Source: an uncultured Flavobacteriia bacterium (GTDB lineage Bacteria > Bacteroidota > Bacteroidia > Flavobacteriales_D > Crocinitomicaceae). Taken from it: a DNA stretch of 11,210 nt. The stretch is taken from positions 1-11,210 of the forward strand of contig CAIYXD010000271.1 of NCBI GenBank assembly GCA_903930085.1, in the 5' to 3' direction. Below the pieces are notes generated by a model. It did no database searches. It had not been told where the DNA came from and saw nothing but the letters and a program-made list of their open reading frames with translations. A program made the translations under genes and the position numbers. Below, one piece after another: positions 1 to 7,026 of this stretch (positions are counted from its first letter, which is position 1; each line of letters begins with the position of its first letter).

Positions 1-1666
1 CCATTTCTGGAGAAGGAATATCTATACAGCTATTATGAATTGCCATATTCCAATAGGTATGGAAATCCAAATATTTAGTTTGATTAGGGAAACCTGTCGT
101 TTCCCACAATTTAGAAATGTAATCGTATGCTACTTTTGAATCTTTTCCTCCACGCTCTGCTTTTCCTGTCCAAACCAACATAGATTCCAATGCGGAAGCG
201 GTATTGAATAGTGGACGAATGGAAGGCTGTGCAAGAGCTAAATGCCCGTTTATTGGATTGAAATCATTCCAACTTTCTAGTGAATGGTGATCTGGGCAAA
301 CAAAATTACATTTTGAAGCAGTTTCATCTGTATGCGACGAAAGCGCTATTGTTGTTCCTGTTTTTACAAGAGCCTCTCCAAATTCTTCACCATTTTCCAG
401 TGTATAAACTGGGTTTACACCATAAAAAAGAATTGCAGTATCTTTCGTTTTTCCGGCAATGACTTCTTTCACCAACTTATTCATTTTAGCGTCTTCCGAC
501 TTGAATAGATTAATGCTATTGGTAAGATCTAAAGTAGTTGAATATGCGCCTAAAACACTATTCAATTTATTTGTAAGAATTTGGATTGCCTTGTTATTTG
601 AACCACAAACTACAATCGATTCCTTTTTTGATGCTTTCAACGATTTGATAGCTACATCAGCAATTGCTTTAACTTCTTTCGATAAATCAGTTGAAATACC
701 TGTAGAAACACCAAATCCTTTTAAGATGTATGCAAGCACATTTCCTTGCTCCGATGGCTTAATCATTCCACGGTAATCTGCGTTTGATCCCGTTAAAGAC
801 AATACAGATTCAAAATGAATGTGCTTCGACATCCAATCTCCTTCAGGATTTCTTGTTAGGCCATATTGCGGAGCAAACTGCGTTGGCATCAACCAAGAAC
901 TTAAAAAATCAGCTCCTACACTAACGATAGTTTTCGCTTTTGAGAAATCGTATGCTGGGATACTGTTCATTCCAAAAGTTGCTTCATTCGCTAAACGAAT
1001 TCCAGCATAAGAAACCGCATCGTATTGAATATGCTCGAATTTACTCGCTTTATCCGTACCAACTAATGAGGCCGATAATTCAGCAATTGCAGCAGCTATA
1101 GAAGGACTAATAATCGAATTTGATACCAAAACAACACGTTTAGCATTTTTCAGAGCAGATTTAACTGAACCATCAATAGCCGACCATGATTTATTTTCAC
1201 CTTTTGAAGTTGGTTCCTGCAAACGAGCAGAGTCATACAATCCTAAGACAGAAGCAATAATTTGAGGGTTTGATCCTCCATTTGTAATACCAAAATCTTT
1301 ATTTCCTTTGATATAGATTGGTCTACCTTCTCTTGTTTTAACAAGAATACTTGCATAAGAAACACCGTCGTAATAAGTTGAAGCATACCATGTTGGCATA
1401 CCTGGCGTTACATTTTCGGGCTTATTTACGTAAGGTATTGCTTTGGTAACTGGAGCTTCACAAGCCGCAACAGTTGCAGCAGCAACACTAAATCCTAAAA
1501 ACTTTAAAAAATCACGACGAGCAGTCGATGTTTCTTTCAAATTTTCATCCCCTAAGAATTCTTCAACAGAACTTTCGGTCGGAAATTCCTGCTCTTTCGA
1601 TTTAAGGAATTCTGGCGTCTCTCTTAATTCGTCAAGACCTTTCCAATATTTTCTTGTCATTCCCAT
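1..1666 (-). CDS. actB: Alternative complex III subunit B (molybdopterin oxidoreductase-like / Fe-S), 3' end cut by window edge
   Basis: This is the ActB subunit of alternative complex III, the quinol-oxidising complex that replaces bc1 in many Bacteroidota. Reverse-strand translation is open for about 555 residues from ATG at 1666 to the window edge, so the C-terminal part, where the Fe-S cluster domain lies in this family, is missing. The N terminus has the extended Tat form typical of this family: about 48 residues with KYWKGLDEL near residue 6, then RRDFLK at 50-55, a hydrophobic stretch and Cys69 in a VAAC context that could be lipidated. Residues 70-555 resemble the molybdopterin-binding fold, but I see no N-terminal CxxC-type 4Fe-4S motif. 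This agrees with known ActB proteins, whose domain is thought to lack the cofactor. A second in-frame ATG lies at 1660. The gene follows actA after 28 bp, in the same operon. Family assignment is firm; the symbol rests on the actA neighbour. Confidence 0.9.
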   Translation of the reverse strand, partial: MGMTRKYWKGLDELRETPEFLKSKEQEFPTESSVEEFLGDENLKETSTARRDFLKFLGFSVAAATVAACEAPVTKAIPYVNKPENVTPGMPTWYASTYYDGVSYASILVKTREGRPIYIKGNKDFGITNGGSNPQIIASVLGLYDSARLQEPTSKGENKSWSAIDGSVKSALKNAKRVVLVSNSIISPSIAAAIAELSASLVGTDKASKFEHIQYDAVSYAGIRLANEATFGMNSIPAYDFSKAKTIVSVGADFLSSWLMPTQFAPQYGLTRNPEGDWMSKHIHFESVLSLTGSNADYRGMIKPSEQGNVLAYILKGFGVSTGISTDLSKEVKAIADVAIKSLKASKKESIVVCGSNNKAIQILTNKLNSVLGAYSTTLDLTNSINLFKSEDAKMNKLVKEVIAGKTKDTAILFYGVNPVYTLENGEEFGEALVKTGTTIALSSHTDETASKCNFVCPDHHSLESWNDFNPINGHLALAQPSIRPLFNTASALESMLVWTGKAERGGKDSKVAYDYISKLWETTGFPNQTKYLDFHTYWNMAIHNSCIDIPSPEM

Positions 1667-1694
1667 GCTTATTTGAACTTCTTCAGTTAGTTAA

Positions 1695-3056
1695 TTAATA
1701 GTGACATTTAGCACATTCCCAACCACCTAATTCACTAACAGTAACTTTACCATCTTGTAAGTATTTACCGTAAAGCGTTTTATCGTTATTCAATAATCGC
1801 TTGTGAATTTCAGCGTAATAACCATCTTTCTTTGTGTCGGTAATTGCACCGGTAGAAATTTCTTTCGCTCCGTGGCATTCAATACACCATCCCATGGTCA
1901 TCGTAGGTTTCGTTAAAGGAATATTTCCTTCCACTTTATTTAATTCAGCTGTTGTTTGCACTTTAGCTGTTTCAACCATTTTAGTCATATCACCATGACA
2001 TTGCTTACAATCTACTCCACCAACAACGACATGCTGAGAATGGTTAAAATAGACGTGATCCGGCAAGACATGCACTTTATTCCAAATGATTGGTTTTGTT
2101 TTTCCAGTATATTTTCCTGCTCCCTCTGGGTTCCAACCTGCGGCATCATAAATCTTAGCAATTTGTTCTTGCTGCGCTGGTGTTCGACCATTTACTTGCT
2201 TGTGACAGTTCATACAAATATTAACTGTTGGCAAACCTGCAGATTTCGATTTAGTAACTGAGTTATGGCAATATTTACAATCGATTCCATTTGTTCCAGC
2301 GTGAATAGCATGCGGAAATGCAATTGGTTGGGATGGCTGGTATTCTTCTACAACACCGATACTATAAAGTCCAAGGAATAAAGTCACAATAAGACTTATT
2401 ACAACAACTAGTGCGCTGACCCCAACATAGGTTTTATACTTCCATGCCCATGCTTTCAATTCTTCCGAATACGTTAGATTGTCATTGGAATCATTTCCTG
2501 CGTTTTCATCCGAAACAAATTTCAATTGTCTTCGAACACCTCCGATTGCAAGAATTATTGTAATGAAAATAACTCCTAAAATTATCCAAATCCAACTTGT
2601 CGAAGAATCCTCTGATTCACCTTCTACAGGCGTCATACCATCTGCGGGAGCTGAGCCATCTGCGGGGGCAGCACCTGGTTCTGGTTGAGAATCCACCCAA
2701 TCCAAAATCGAATTGATTTCCTCTTTTTTCAACTCTGGGAAAGCACTCATTGCGGTTGGCGACCAAGCAGACACAGTTTGTGCATATGGATCGCTTGCAG
2801 CTGCAGTTTGCCAATTATTTACCCATTGGTAAATAGAACCATCTTTGGCTCCTCCATCCGACCATTTCTGACGAACTTGAAACAATTTTGGACCTGTACC
2901 ATTTTTATGGGGTTGGTGACAACTGGCACATTTCGCTTTAAAAAGTGCATCACCTTGAGCATACGTTGTGGTTGTTCCCGCAACAAACACAATGGTAAGC
3001 GCGCTAAAACACCAATTTCTAAATTTTCTAAACATCTGACTACTAGATATTTTCAT
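1695..3056 (-). CDS. actA: Alternative complex III subunit A, hexahaem membrane-anchored cytochrome c
   Basis: This 453-residue protein is the multihaem electron-transfer subunit of alternative complex III, passing quinol electrons towards a cytochrome c oxidase on the periplasmic face. It has six CxxCH haem c motifs. One is in an N-terminal mono-haem domain (CASCH, 43-47; Met103 in a PTAM context is a possible axial ligand). Five are in the C-terminal domain: CKYCH 260-264, CMNCH 281-285, CKQCH 350-354, CIECH 391-395 and CAKCH 448-452, one residue before the end. A signal peptide ends near residue 33 (TYA|Q). A Pro/Ala/Gly/Glu-rich linker (125-150) leads to membrane segments at about 155-173 and 208-231. 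The basic VRRQLK after the first segment suggests a short cytoplasmic loop, leaving both haem domains periplasmic. An alternative start, Met8, also gives a good signal peptide. It is the first gene of the operon with actB. Confidence 0.93.
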   Translation of the reverse strand: MKISSSQMFRKFRNWCFSALTIVFVAGTTTTYAQGDALFKAKCASCHQPHKNGTGPKLFQVRQKWSDGGAKDGSIYQWVNNWQTAAASDPYAQTVSAWSPTAMSAFPELKKEEINSILDWVDSQPEPGAAPADGSAPADGMTPVEGESEDSSTSWIWIILGVIFITIILAIGGVRRQLKFVSDENAGNDSNDNLTYSEELKAWAWKYKTYVGVSALVVVISLIVTLFLGLYSIGVVEEYQPSQPIAFPHAIHAGTNGIDCKYCHNSVTKSKSAGLPTVNICMNCHKQVNGRTPAQQEQIAKIYDAAGWNPEGAGKYTGKTKPIIWNKVHVLPDHVYFNHSQHVVVGGVDCKQCHGDMTKMVETAKVQTTAELNKVEGNIPLTKPTMTMGWCIECHGAKEISTGAITDTKKDGYYAEIHKRLLNNDKTLYGKYLQDGKVTVSELGGWECAKCHY

Positions 3057-3103
3057 GTAAAAAACTGTAAGTCTATTGCCAAAAAAACACTGTTTGACGG
3101 TTG

Positions 3104-3111
3104 CAAATTTA
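3104..3111 (-). promoter_or_regulatory. Predicted -7 box of the actA promoter
   Basis: On the minus strand this reads TAAATTTG, an exact match to the Bacteroidota -7 consensus TAnnTTTG. It would start transcription near 3098 and give a leader of about 40 nt for actA. No TTG/TTTG -33 element is visible at the usual distance, so an activator may be needed. The tandem repeat at 3131-3152 lies where such a protein could bind. The box match is seen; the promoter role is inferred. Confidence 0.5.
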
Positions 3112-3130
3112 GGAGAATCACTTTGTTTAG

Positions 3131-3152
3131 TGACAGTTTTATGACATTTTTA
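3131..3152. repeat. Tandem 11-bp direct repeat upstream of the actA promoter
   Basis: Two adjacent copies, TGACAGTTTTA (3131-3141) and TGACATTTTTA (3142-3152), differ at one position. The 11-bp period is about one helical turn, so both TGACA cores face the same side of the DNA. They lie about 33 to 54 bp upstream of the start predicted from the TAAATTTG box. A small inverted repeat, TCACT (3118-3122) and AGTGA (3129-3133), overlaps their edge. Together they could be an activator site for actA, but chance is possible in such AT-rich DNA. Confidence 0.4.
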
Positions 3153-3166
3153 ATTGGTTTTGCTCT

Positions 3167-3278
3167 AATTTAAATTCATTCTTAATAAGCGCAAATGCAT
3201 AATGTCTGATTTGTACTTATTTACACTTTTTAAAATTGTCTAAATTGAATTTTATTTATAGTTGAATGAATTTAAATT
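3167..3278. repeat. Perfect 15-bp inverted repeat bounding a 112-bp intergenic segment
   Basis: AATTTAAATTCATTC at 3167-3181 is the exact reverse complement of GAATGAATTTAAATT at 3264-3278, with 82 bp between them. Pairing stops at once on both sides (T3166 against C3279, T3182 against T3263). The right arm also forms a 14-bp perfect palindrome, TGAATTTAAATTCA (3267-3280), and AATTTAAATTCA is repeated directly at 3167-3178 and 3269-3280. It could be a pair of operator sites for a dimeric regulator, or the ends of a very small MITE-like insertion. No target-site duplication is visible flanking the arms, and the spacer holds no gene. Confidence 0.6.
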
Positions 3279-3288
3279 CAGTGTCTAC

Positions 3289-3315
3289 TTTGCTAAAATA
3301 AGTTGCTTATATTTG
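3289..3315 (+). promoter_or_regulatory. Predicted promoter of the SPOR-domain gene
   Basis: TTTG at 3289-3292 and TATATTTG at 3308-3315 match the Bacteroidota -33 and -7 elements. The 15-bp spacer is shorter than the roughly 17-23 bp I associate with this promoter class. Transcription would begin near 3321, giving an A/T-rich leader of about 12 nt with no Shine-Dalgarno site. The 14-bp palindrome at 3267-3280 lies just upstream. Confidence 0.5.
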
Positions 3316-3332
3316 TTTAAAATAATCTAAAA

Positions 3333-3737
3333 ATGAAAAATTTCATTCTAATATTTTGTATTTTCTTACTTAGCATTCATTCATTTTCACAAAATGGCTC
3401 TGTAGAAATAATTAAAGATGTCAGAATTGACGGTTTGATAAGAAAACAAGGCTTGGCTGTGCCTCCGGCAACTTCACCTCAACTTCCAGGCTATAGGGTT
3501 CAACTATTTTTTGATTCAGATAGAAAGGAAGTGGATGCTGCAAGAAGTAAATTCGTAAGTTCCTTTCCAAAAGTAGATTCTTACGTAATATACAATGCTC
3601 CAAACTACATATTAAAAGTTGGTGATTTCAGAACTCTTTTAGAAGCGGAAAAGGTAAAAGGAAATTTAACAAAGGATTTTCCGACTTGCTTTATCGTGAA
3701 GGAAATGATTAATTTACCACGGATAGATCAGGAGTGA
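3333..3737 (+). CDS. Small secreted SPOR-domain protein
   Basis: A 134-residue exported protein. It begins with a hydrophobic signal peptide of about 19 residues (cleavage near SFS|Q20), then a short linker, then a SPOR-like domain over about 53-126. The domain shows the usual pattern: GYRVQLFF (53-60), a helix with EVDAARSKF, a central strand around YVIY, then YILKVGDF (92-99), a helix starting TLLEAEKVK, and a final strand CFIVKEM. SPOR domains bind peptidoglycan lacking stem peptides, so the protein probably sits at the cell wall in the periplasm. With no other domain, its role beyond wall binding cannot be named. It is transcribed alone, divergent from actA, and its last 10 bp overlap the convergent flavoprotein gene. 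Confidence 0.82.
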   Translation: MKNFILIFCIFLLSIHSFSQNGSVEIIKDVRIDGLIRKQGLAVPPATSPQLPGYRVQLFFDSDRKEVDAARSKFVSSFPKVDSYVIYNAPNYILKVGDFRTLLEAEKVKGNLTKDFPTCFIVKEMINLPRIDQE

Positions 3738-4894
3738 TTCACAATCGATTTTCCAGCAGAATAGCCACTTGCTACGCAGGCTTGAATTAAATATCCACCC
3801 GTAGGAGCGTCCCAATCCAACATTTCACCAACGCAATAGACATTTGAAACATTTAGTAATTCGAAAGTTGGAAGAACACTATCAAATGAAACACCACCAA
3901 TAGTCGAAATTACCTCATCAATGGGCTGAAAAGAGGCAAATGGGATTTTCAATTTTTTAATACTATTTGCTAAGATTTCTGGATTTTTGAACTGCTCTTT
4001 CTCCAAAACAAGTTTTAAAAATGCAATGGATGTTTTGGATAATTTCAGTTTGCGCATACCTTCTGTATTGTTTTTGGATTGAACAATTGTTTTGCTGATT
4101 TTATCGAAATCGACCGTTGGTTTAAAATCTATAAAAACACAAGTTCCGATTCTAAATTCTTTGTTCAAAGCATATGTTGGAGCGCCTTCTAATCCTGTTT
4201 TTGTAATAGTAATATCGCCCAAACGCTCAAAAGAGTTAGAAAAAACCTTGCAATTCTTAATGTACTGACCTTCTAGCGGCTTCAAATCAAAACCACTTTG
4301 AAACACAACACCACTATTACTCGATTGAAAGGAATTACAGATTATATTTTTTTGACGGAACAAATTCAACCAATCTCCGGTTGATCCAGTTTTTGACCAT
4401 GATGCACCGCCTAGTGCGAAAATTATTTTGCGAAATGAAAAGGTTTTCACTTCATCATGGGATTCCATCTTCAATTGTTCTGAGGAAAAATCCACCAATT
4501 TATGCTCGTACTGAAAATGCACATCAAATTTTTCGAGATACTCCAGCCATTTCGCAAGTACCATAATTGGTTTAATTCCTTTAATTGGGAAAACTTTTCC
4601 TGAAGATCCAGCGTAGGTTTCCACGCCAATTTTTTCAAGAAAAGTGCGAAAATTATCGTTTGTGAAATTCGTGACTGCCTCTTTTATTTGTTGTTCGTCA
4701 AATTTCTCAATGAACGAAGAAATTGAATCTGAATTGGTTAGATTAAAACCACCATGCCCCGCAACTAAAAATTTCCGTGCTGGAGCTTTTTTATGGTCAA
4801 AAAAAGTTACGTTCCACCCATTTTCAGCTAATACCGTTCCGGCCATCAAACCAGAAGGCCCAGTGCCAATAATTGCAACCAACTTATTTTTCAT
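3728..4894 (-). CDS. FAD-dependent oxidoreductase of the uncharacterised PP_4765/HI0933-like flavoprotein family
   Basis: A 388-residue cytoplasmic flavoprotein with no signal peptide or membrane segment. The N terminus has a Rossmann dinucleotide-binding loop, GTGPSG at 10-15, within VAIIGTGPSGLMAG. It is followed by the family signatures RKFLVAGHGGFNLTN (40-54), FALGGASWSKTGSTGDW (159-175) and, near the end, the FAD-contacting VGEMLDWDAPTGGY (355-368) with QACVASG (371-377). These match the HI0933-like NAD(P)/FAD oxidoreductases, and the EMLDWDAPTGGY form points to the TIGR03862 group, whose reaction is unknown to me. Length looks complete. The start is the ATG at 4894, 4 bp downstream of a TAATTTTG box on the same strand. 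It is probably monocistronic and converges on the SPOR gene with a 10-bp overlap. The substrate cannot be inferred from the neighbours. Confidence 0.85.
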   Translation of the reverse strand: MKNKLVAIIGTGPSGLMAGTVLAENGWNVTFFDHKKAPARKFLVAGHGGFNLTNSDSISSFIEKFDEQQIKEAVTNFTNDNFRTFLEKIGVETYAGSSGKVFPIKGIKPIMVLAKWLEYLEKFDVHFQYEHKLVDFSSEQLKMESHDEVKTFSFRKIIFALGGASWSKTGSTGDWLNLFRQKNIICNSFQSSNSGVVFQSGFDLKPLEGQYIKNCKVFSNSFERLGDITITKTGLEGAPTYALNKEFRIGTCVFIDFKPTVDFDKISKTIVQSKNNTEGMRKLKLSKTSIAFLKLVLEKEQFKNPEILANSIKKLKIPFASFQPIDEVISTIGGVSFDSVLPTFELLNVSNVYCVGEMLDWDAPTGGYLIQACVASGYSAGKSIVNHS

Positions 4895-4898
4895 TGCT

Positions 4899-4906
4899 CA
4901 AAATTA
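4899..4906 (-). promoter_or_regulatory. Predicted -7 box of the flavoprotein gene
   Basis: The minus strand reads TAATTTTG, matching TAnnTTTG, and ends 4 nt before the ATG at 4894. If it is used, the transcript would start at or next to the start codon, making the mRNA essentially leaderless. I see no clear -33 element on this strand. Confidence 0.4.
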
Positions 4907-4919
4907 ACATTACTTTTTC

Positions 4920-4945
4920 TTGTGGCGCTCATATTGGTATATTTG
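4920..4945 (+). promoter_or_regulatory. Predicted promoter of rnpA
   Basis: TTG at 4920-4922 and TATATTTG at 4938-4945 form a Bacteroidota-type promoter with a 15-bp spacer, the same spacing and the same -7 octamer as at the SPOR gene. The -7 box ends 4 nt before the ATG at 4950, so transcription would begin at about the start codon. This argues against using the in-frame TTG at 4920 as the rnpA start, since it would lie within the promoter. Confidence 0.5.
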
Positions 4946-4949
4946 CACT

Positions 4950-5342
4950 ATGGATAAACGATTTGGGAAAAAATATAAACTGTGCAATGAAAAACAAATA
5001 GAACTTGTTTTTGCAGCAAAAAACAGTGTTAAATCCTATCCCTTTGTTATTCATTTTGCTGATTTACAGACGCAAACAGATGTTCCATTTCAGATTACAA
5101 TTTCAGCGCCTAAGCGCAATTTCAAAAAAGCACATGAGCGAAACAGAATAAAACGTATTCTGCGTGAAGCAATTCGAGAGAATAAATTAATTTTAGAAAC
5201 GTTTTTAATGGAGAATGAAAGAAAATTGGCGCTATTTATGATTTATACTGCCAAAGAAGAACTTTCATTTGATGTTTTACAAAAAAAAATGAAAAGCGTA
5301 TTGAATCAACTTATAATTGAAATTTCCAATGATAAAAAATAA
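4950..5342 (+). CDS. rnpA: Ribonuclease P protein component
   Basis: This 130-residue basic protein is the RNase P protein subunit, which helps the catalytic RNA remove 5' leaders from precursor tRNAs. The hallmark RNR region is clear: FKKAHERNRIKRILREA (58-74), with R64, N65, R66, K68, R69 and R72 at expected positions. The N-terminal substrate-binding part (KKYKLCNEKQIELVF) and the ITISAPKRNF strand (49-58) fit the family, and length is normal. The frame is open upstream to a TTG at 4920, but the ATG at 4950 fits the homologous start and avoids overlapping the promoter. The usual partner rpmH is not adjacent. Its 3' end overlaps the next gene by 14 bp, implying co-transcription and probably translational coupling. 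Confidence 0.95.
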   Translation: MDKRFGKKYKLCNEKQIELVFAAKNSVKSYPFVIHFADLQTQTDVPFQITISAPKRNFKKAHERNRIKRILREAIRENKLILETFLMENERKLALFMIYTAKEELSFDVLQKKMKSVLNQLIIEISNDKK

Positions 5343-6993
5343 CATTTTCACTTCCTTCGGCACTTACGCCAAATTAATCACTTTAGGAATCGCTTTCCTT
5401 CTGAATACAAACATAAACGCGCAGTCCAACGGTTTCGAGGTACTTAAAAACCTTGAACTAATGGATCAAATATACCAGCACTTGGAAATGTATTACGTGG
5501 ATGAACCACAAACTGGGAAGCTCGGAAAAACGGGCATTGATGCCATGTTGAAAGAATTGGATCCGTATACTGTTTATTACCACGAATCAAACATTGAAGA
5601 TTACAGATTAATGACAACAGGTCAATACGGCGGAATTGGCGCGCTGATTCGTAAAATAGATGAGCACACCTTTATTGCTGAACCTTACGAAGGAAATCCA
5701 GCAGAAAAAGCAGGATTAAAAGCTGGAGATAAAATTTTATCCATTGATGGAAAAACGATGGTTGGTTTGCCTTCAGATGAAGTTTCCAATGCGTTGAAAG
5801 GTCCAAAAGGAACAACAATTCAAATAGAAGTAGAACGCGAGAATGAAGGAAAGAAAAAAATAGCTGTAACCCGCGATGAAATAAAACTACCAGATGTTCC
5901 GTATTCCGGCATGCTTAACGAAACAGTTGGTTACATAAAATTAAACAGCTTTACCAATACAGCCGCTTCAGATGTTAAAACAGCTTTTCTAGCATTAAAA
6001 GAAAAAGGAATGAAAGGCTTAGTATTAGATTTGCGAGGAAATGGCGGTGGTTTGCTTATTGAGGCTGTAAAAATTGTCAACTTCTTCGTTAAAAAGGACC
6101 AACTTATCGTGACAACAAAAGGACGCGTTGCAGAGGAGAATCGACAATACAAAACGATGGAAAATCCGTTGGATTTAGAAATTCCTTTGACCATATTAAT
6201 GGATGATGGTTCTGCTTCTGCAAGTGAAATTGTAGCGGGAAGCATTCAAGATTTGGATCGAGGAGTTATTATTGGAACAACGTCTTATGGCAAAGGACTT
6301 GTGCAACGCACGTACGATTTAAAATACGGATCAAAAGTGAAACTGACAATTGCAAAATACTATACTCCATCTGGAAGATGTGTTCAACGCCTAGAATATT
6401 ACGATAAGGAAGAGGGTTCCAAAGTAACTGCAATCCCGGATTCATTGCTAAAAGTATTTAAAACTAAAAATGGTCGCGATGTAATAGATGGCAGAGGAAT
6501 TGAGCCAGATATTTCCATTGACAAAAAAGAGTATAGCAGATTAACATCTACAATTTTCGCCAATAATCTTGTATTTAATTATGCTACAAAATATTGCGCA
6601 TCGCATCCTGCAATAGCAGATGCTGGAAAGTTTTCATTGACAGATGAAGAATATTCAGCCTTCAAAGCATATGTCTTGAAAGAAGAATTTACGTATTCTA
6701 CAGCCTCTGAAGAAATACTTAAAAAAATGAAGGAAATTGCTGAAAAAGAAGGCTTTTATGAAGACACAAAAGAAGAATATAGTGCGCTAATGTCTAAAGT
6801 TGTCCCTTCTAAAGAGCGCGATTTGGAGAAATTCAAAAATGAAATTAAAATGTTACTGGAAAACGAAATTGTTTCCCGCTATTATTTCCAAAAAGGAAGG
6901 GCAATTGATTCCTTTAGAAACGATGACTCCATTGAGAAATCTCTCGAAACATTAGCAAATAAATCTGCCTACAATACTATTTTAAAAAATTAG
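5329..6993 (+). CDS. C-terminal processing peptidase, S41 family, with PDZ domain
   Basis: A 554-residue exported serine protease of the Prc/CtpA type, which cuts periplasmic or envelope proteins near their C termini. After a signal peptide (about 1-32, ending NAQ) come an N-terminal helical part, a PDZ domain at about 97-185 (GGIGALIRK, then EGNPAEKAGLKAGDKILSIDG), and the S41 catalytic core at about 190-400. In the core are GYIKLNSF (201-208), LVLDLRGNGGG (231-241), GSASASEIVAG (294-304) and SYGKGLVQ (319-326). The catalytic Ser-Lys-Gln set is Ser297, Lys322 and Gln326, with the 25- and 4-residue spacings of Bacillus CtpB. A charged, mainly helical tail of about 150 residues follows. The start is ATG 5329; a TTG four codons upstream in frame is less likely. 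It overlaps rnpA by 14 bp and lies 33 bp before the O-antigen ligase gene. Its substrate is not evident. Confidence 0.93.
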   Translation: MIKNNIFTSFGTYAKLITLGIAFLLNTNINAQSNGFEVLKNLELMDQIYQHLEMYYVDEPQTGKLGKTGIDAMLKELDPYTVYYHESNIEDYRLMTTGQYGGIGALIRKIDEHTFIAEPYEGNPAEKAGLKAGDKILSIDGKTMVGLPSDEVSNALKGPKGTTIQIEVERENEGKKKIAVTRDEIKLPDVPYSGMLNETVGYIKLNSFTNTAASDVKTAFLALKEKGMKGLVLDLRGNGGGLLIEAVKIVNFFVKKDQLIVTTKGRVAEENRQYKTMENPLDLEIPLTILMDDGSASASEIVAGSIQDLDRGVIIGTTSYGKGLVQRTYDLKYGSKVKLTIAKYYTPSGRCVQRLEYYDKEEGSKVTAIPDSLLKVFKTKNGRDVIDGRGIEPDISIDKKEYSRLTSTIFANNLVFNYATKYCASHPAIADAGKFSLTDEEYSAFKAYVLKEEFTYSTASEEILKKMKEIAEKEGFYEDTKEEYSALMSKVVPSKERDLEKFKNEIKMLLENEIVSRYYFQKGRAIDSFRNDDSIEKSLETLANKSAYNTILKN

Positions 6994-7026
6994 GCGTTTT
7001 ATCAAAAATTCAAACTTAAGGGCGAC

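Noticed and set aside
280..1676. Open plus-strand frames of 60-105 codons across the left end
   Set aside because: They are antisense to a continuous minus-strand ActB reading frame that shows the Tat motif and family sequence; none resembles a known protein.
3057..3332. A small protein gene or riboswitch in the actA/SPOR intergenic region
   Set aside because: No open frame with a plausible start and coding character is present (the plus-strand frame across it continues antisense from actA), and there is no conserved riboswitch-like core; only repeats and promoter boxes can be supported.
4920..4949. TTG at 4920 as an upstream start for rnpA
   Set aside because: It would add ten residues absent from the usual RnpA N terminus and would overlap the predicted -33 and -7 elements; ATG 4950 fits better.
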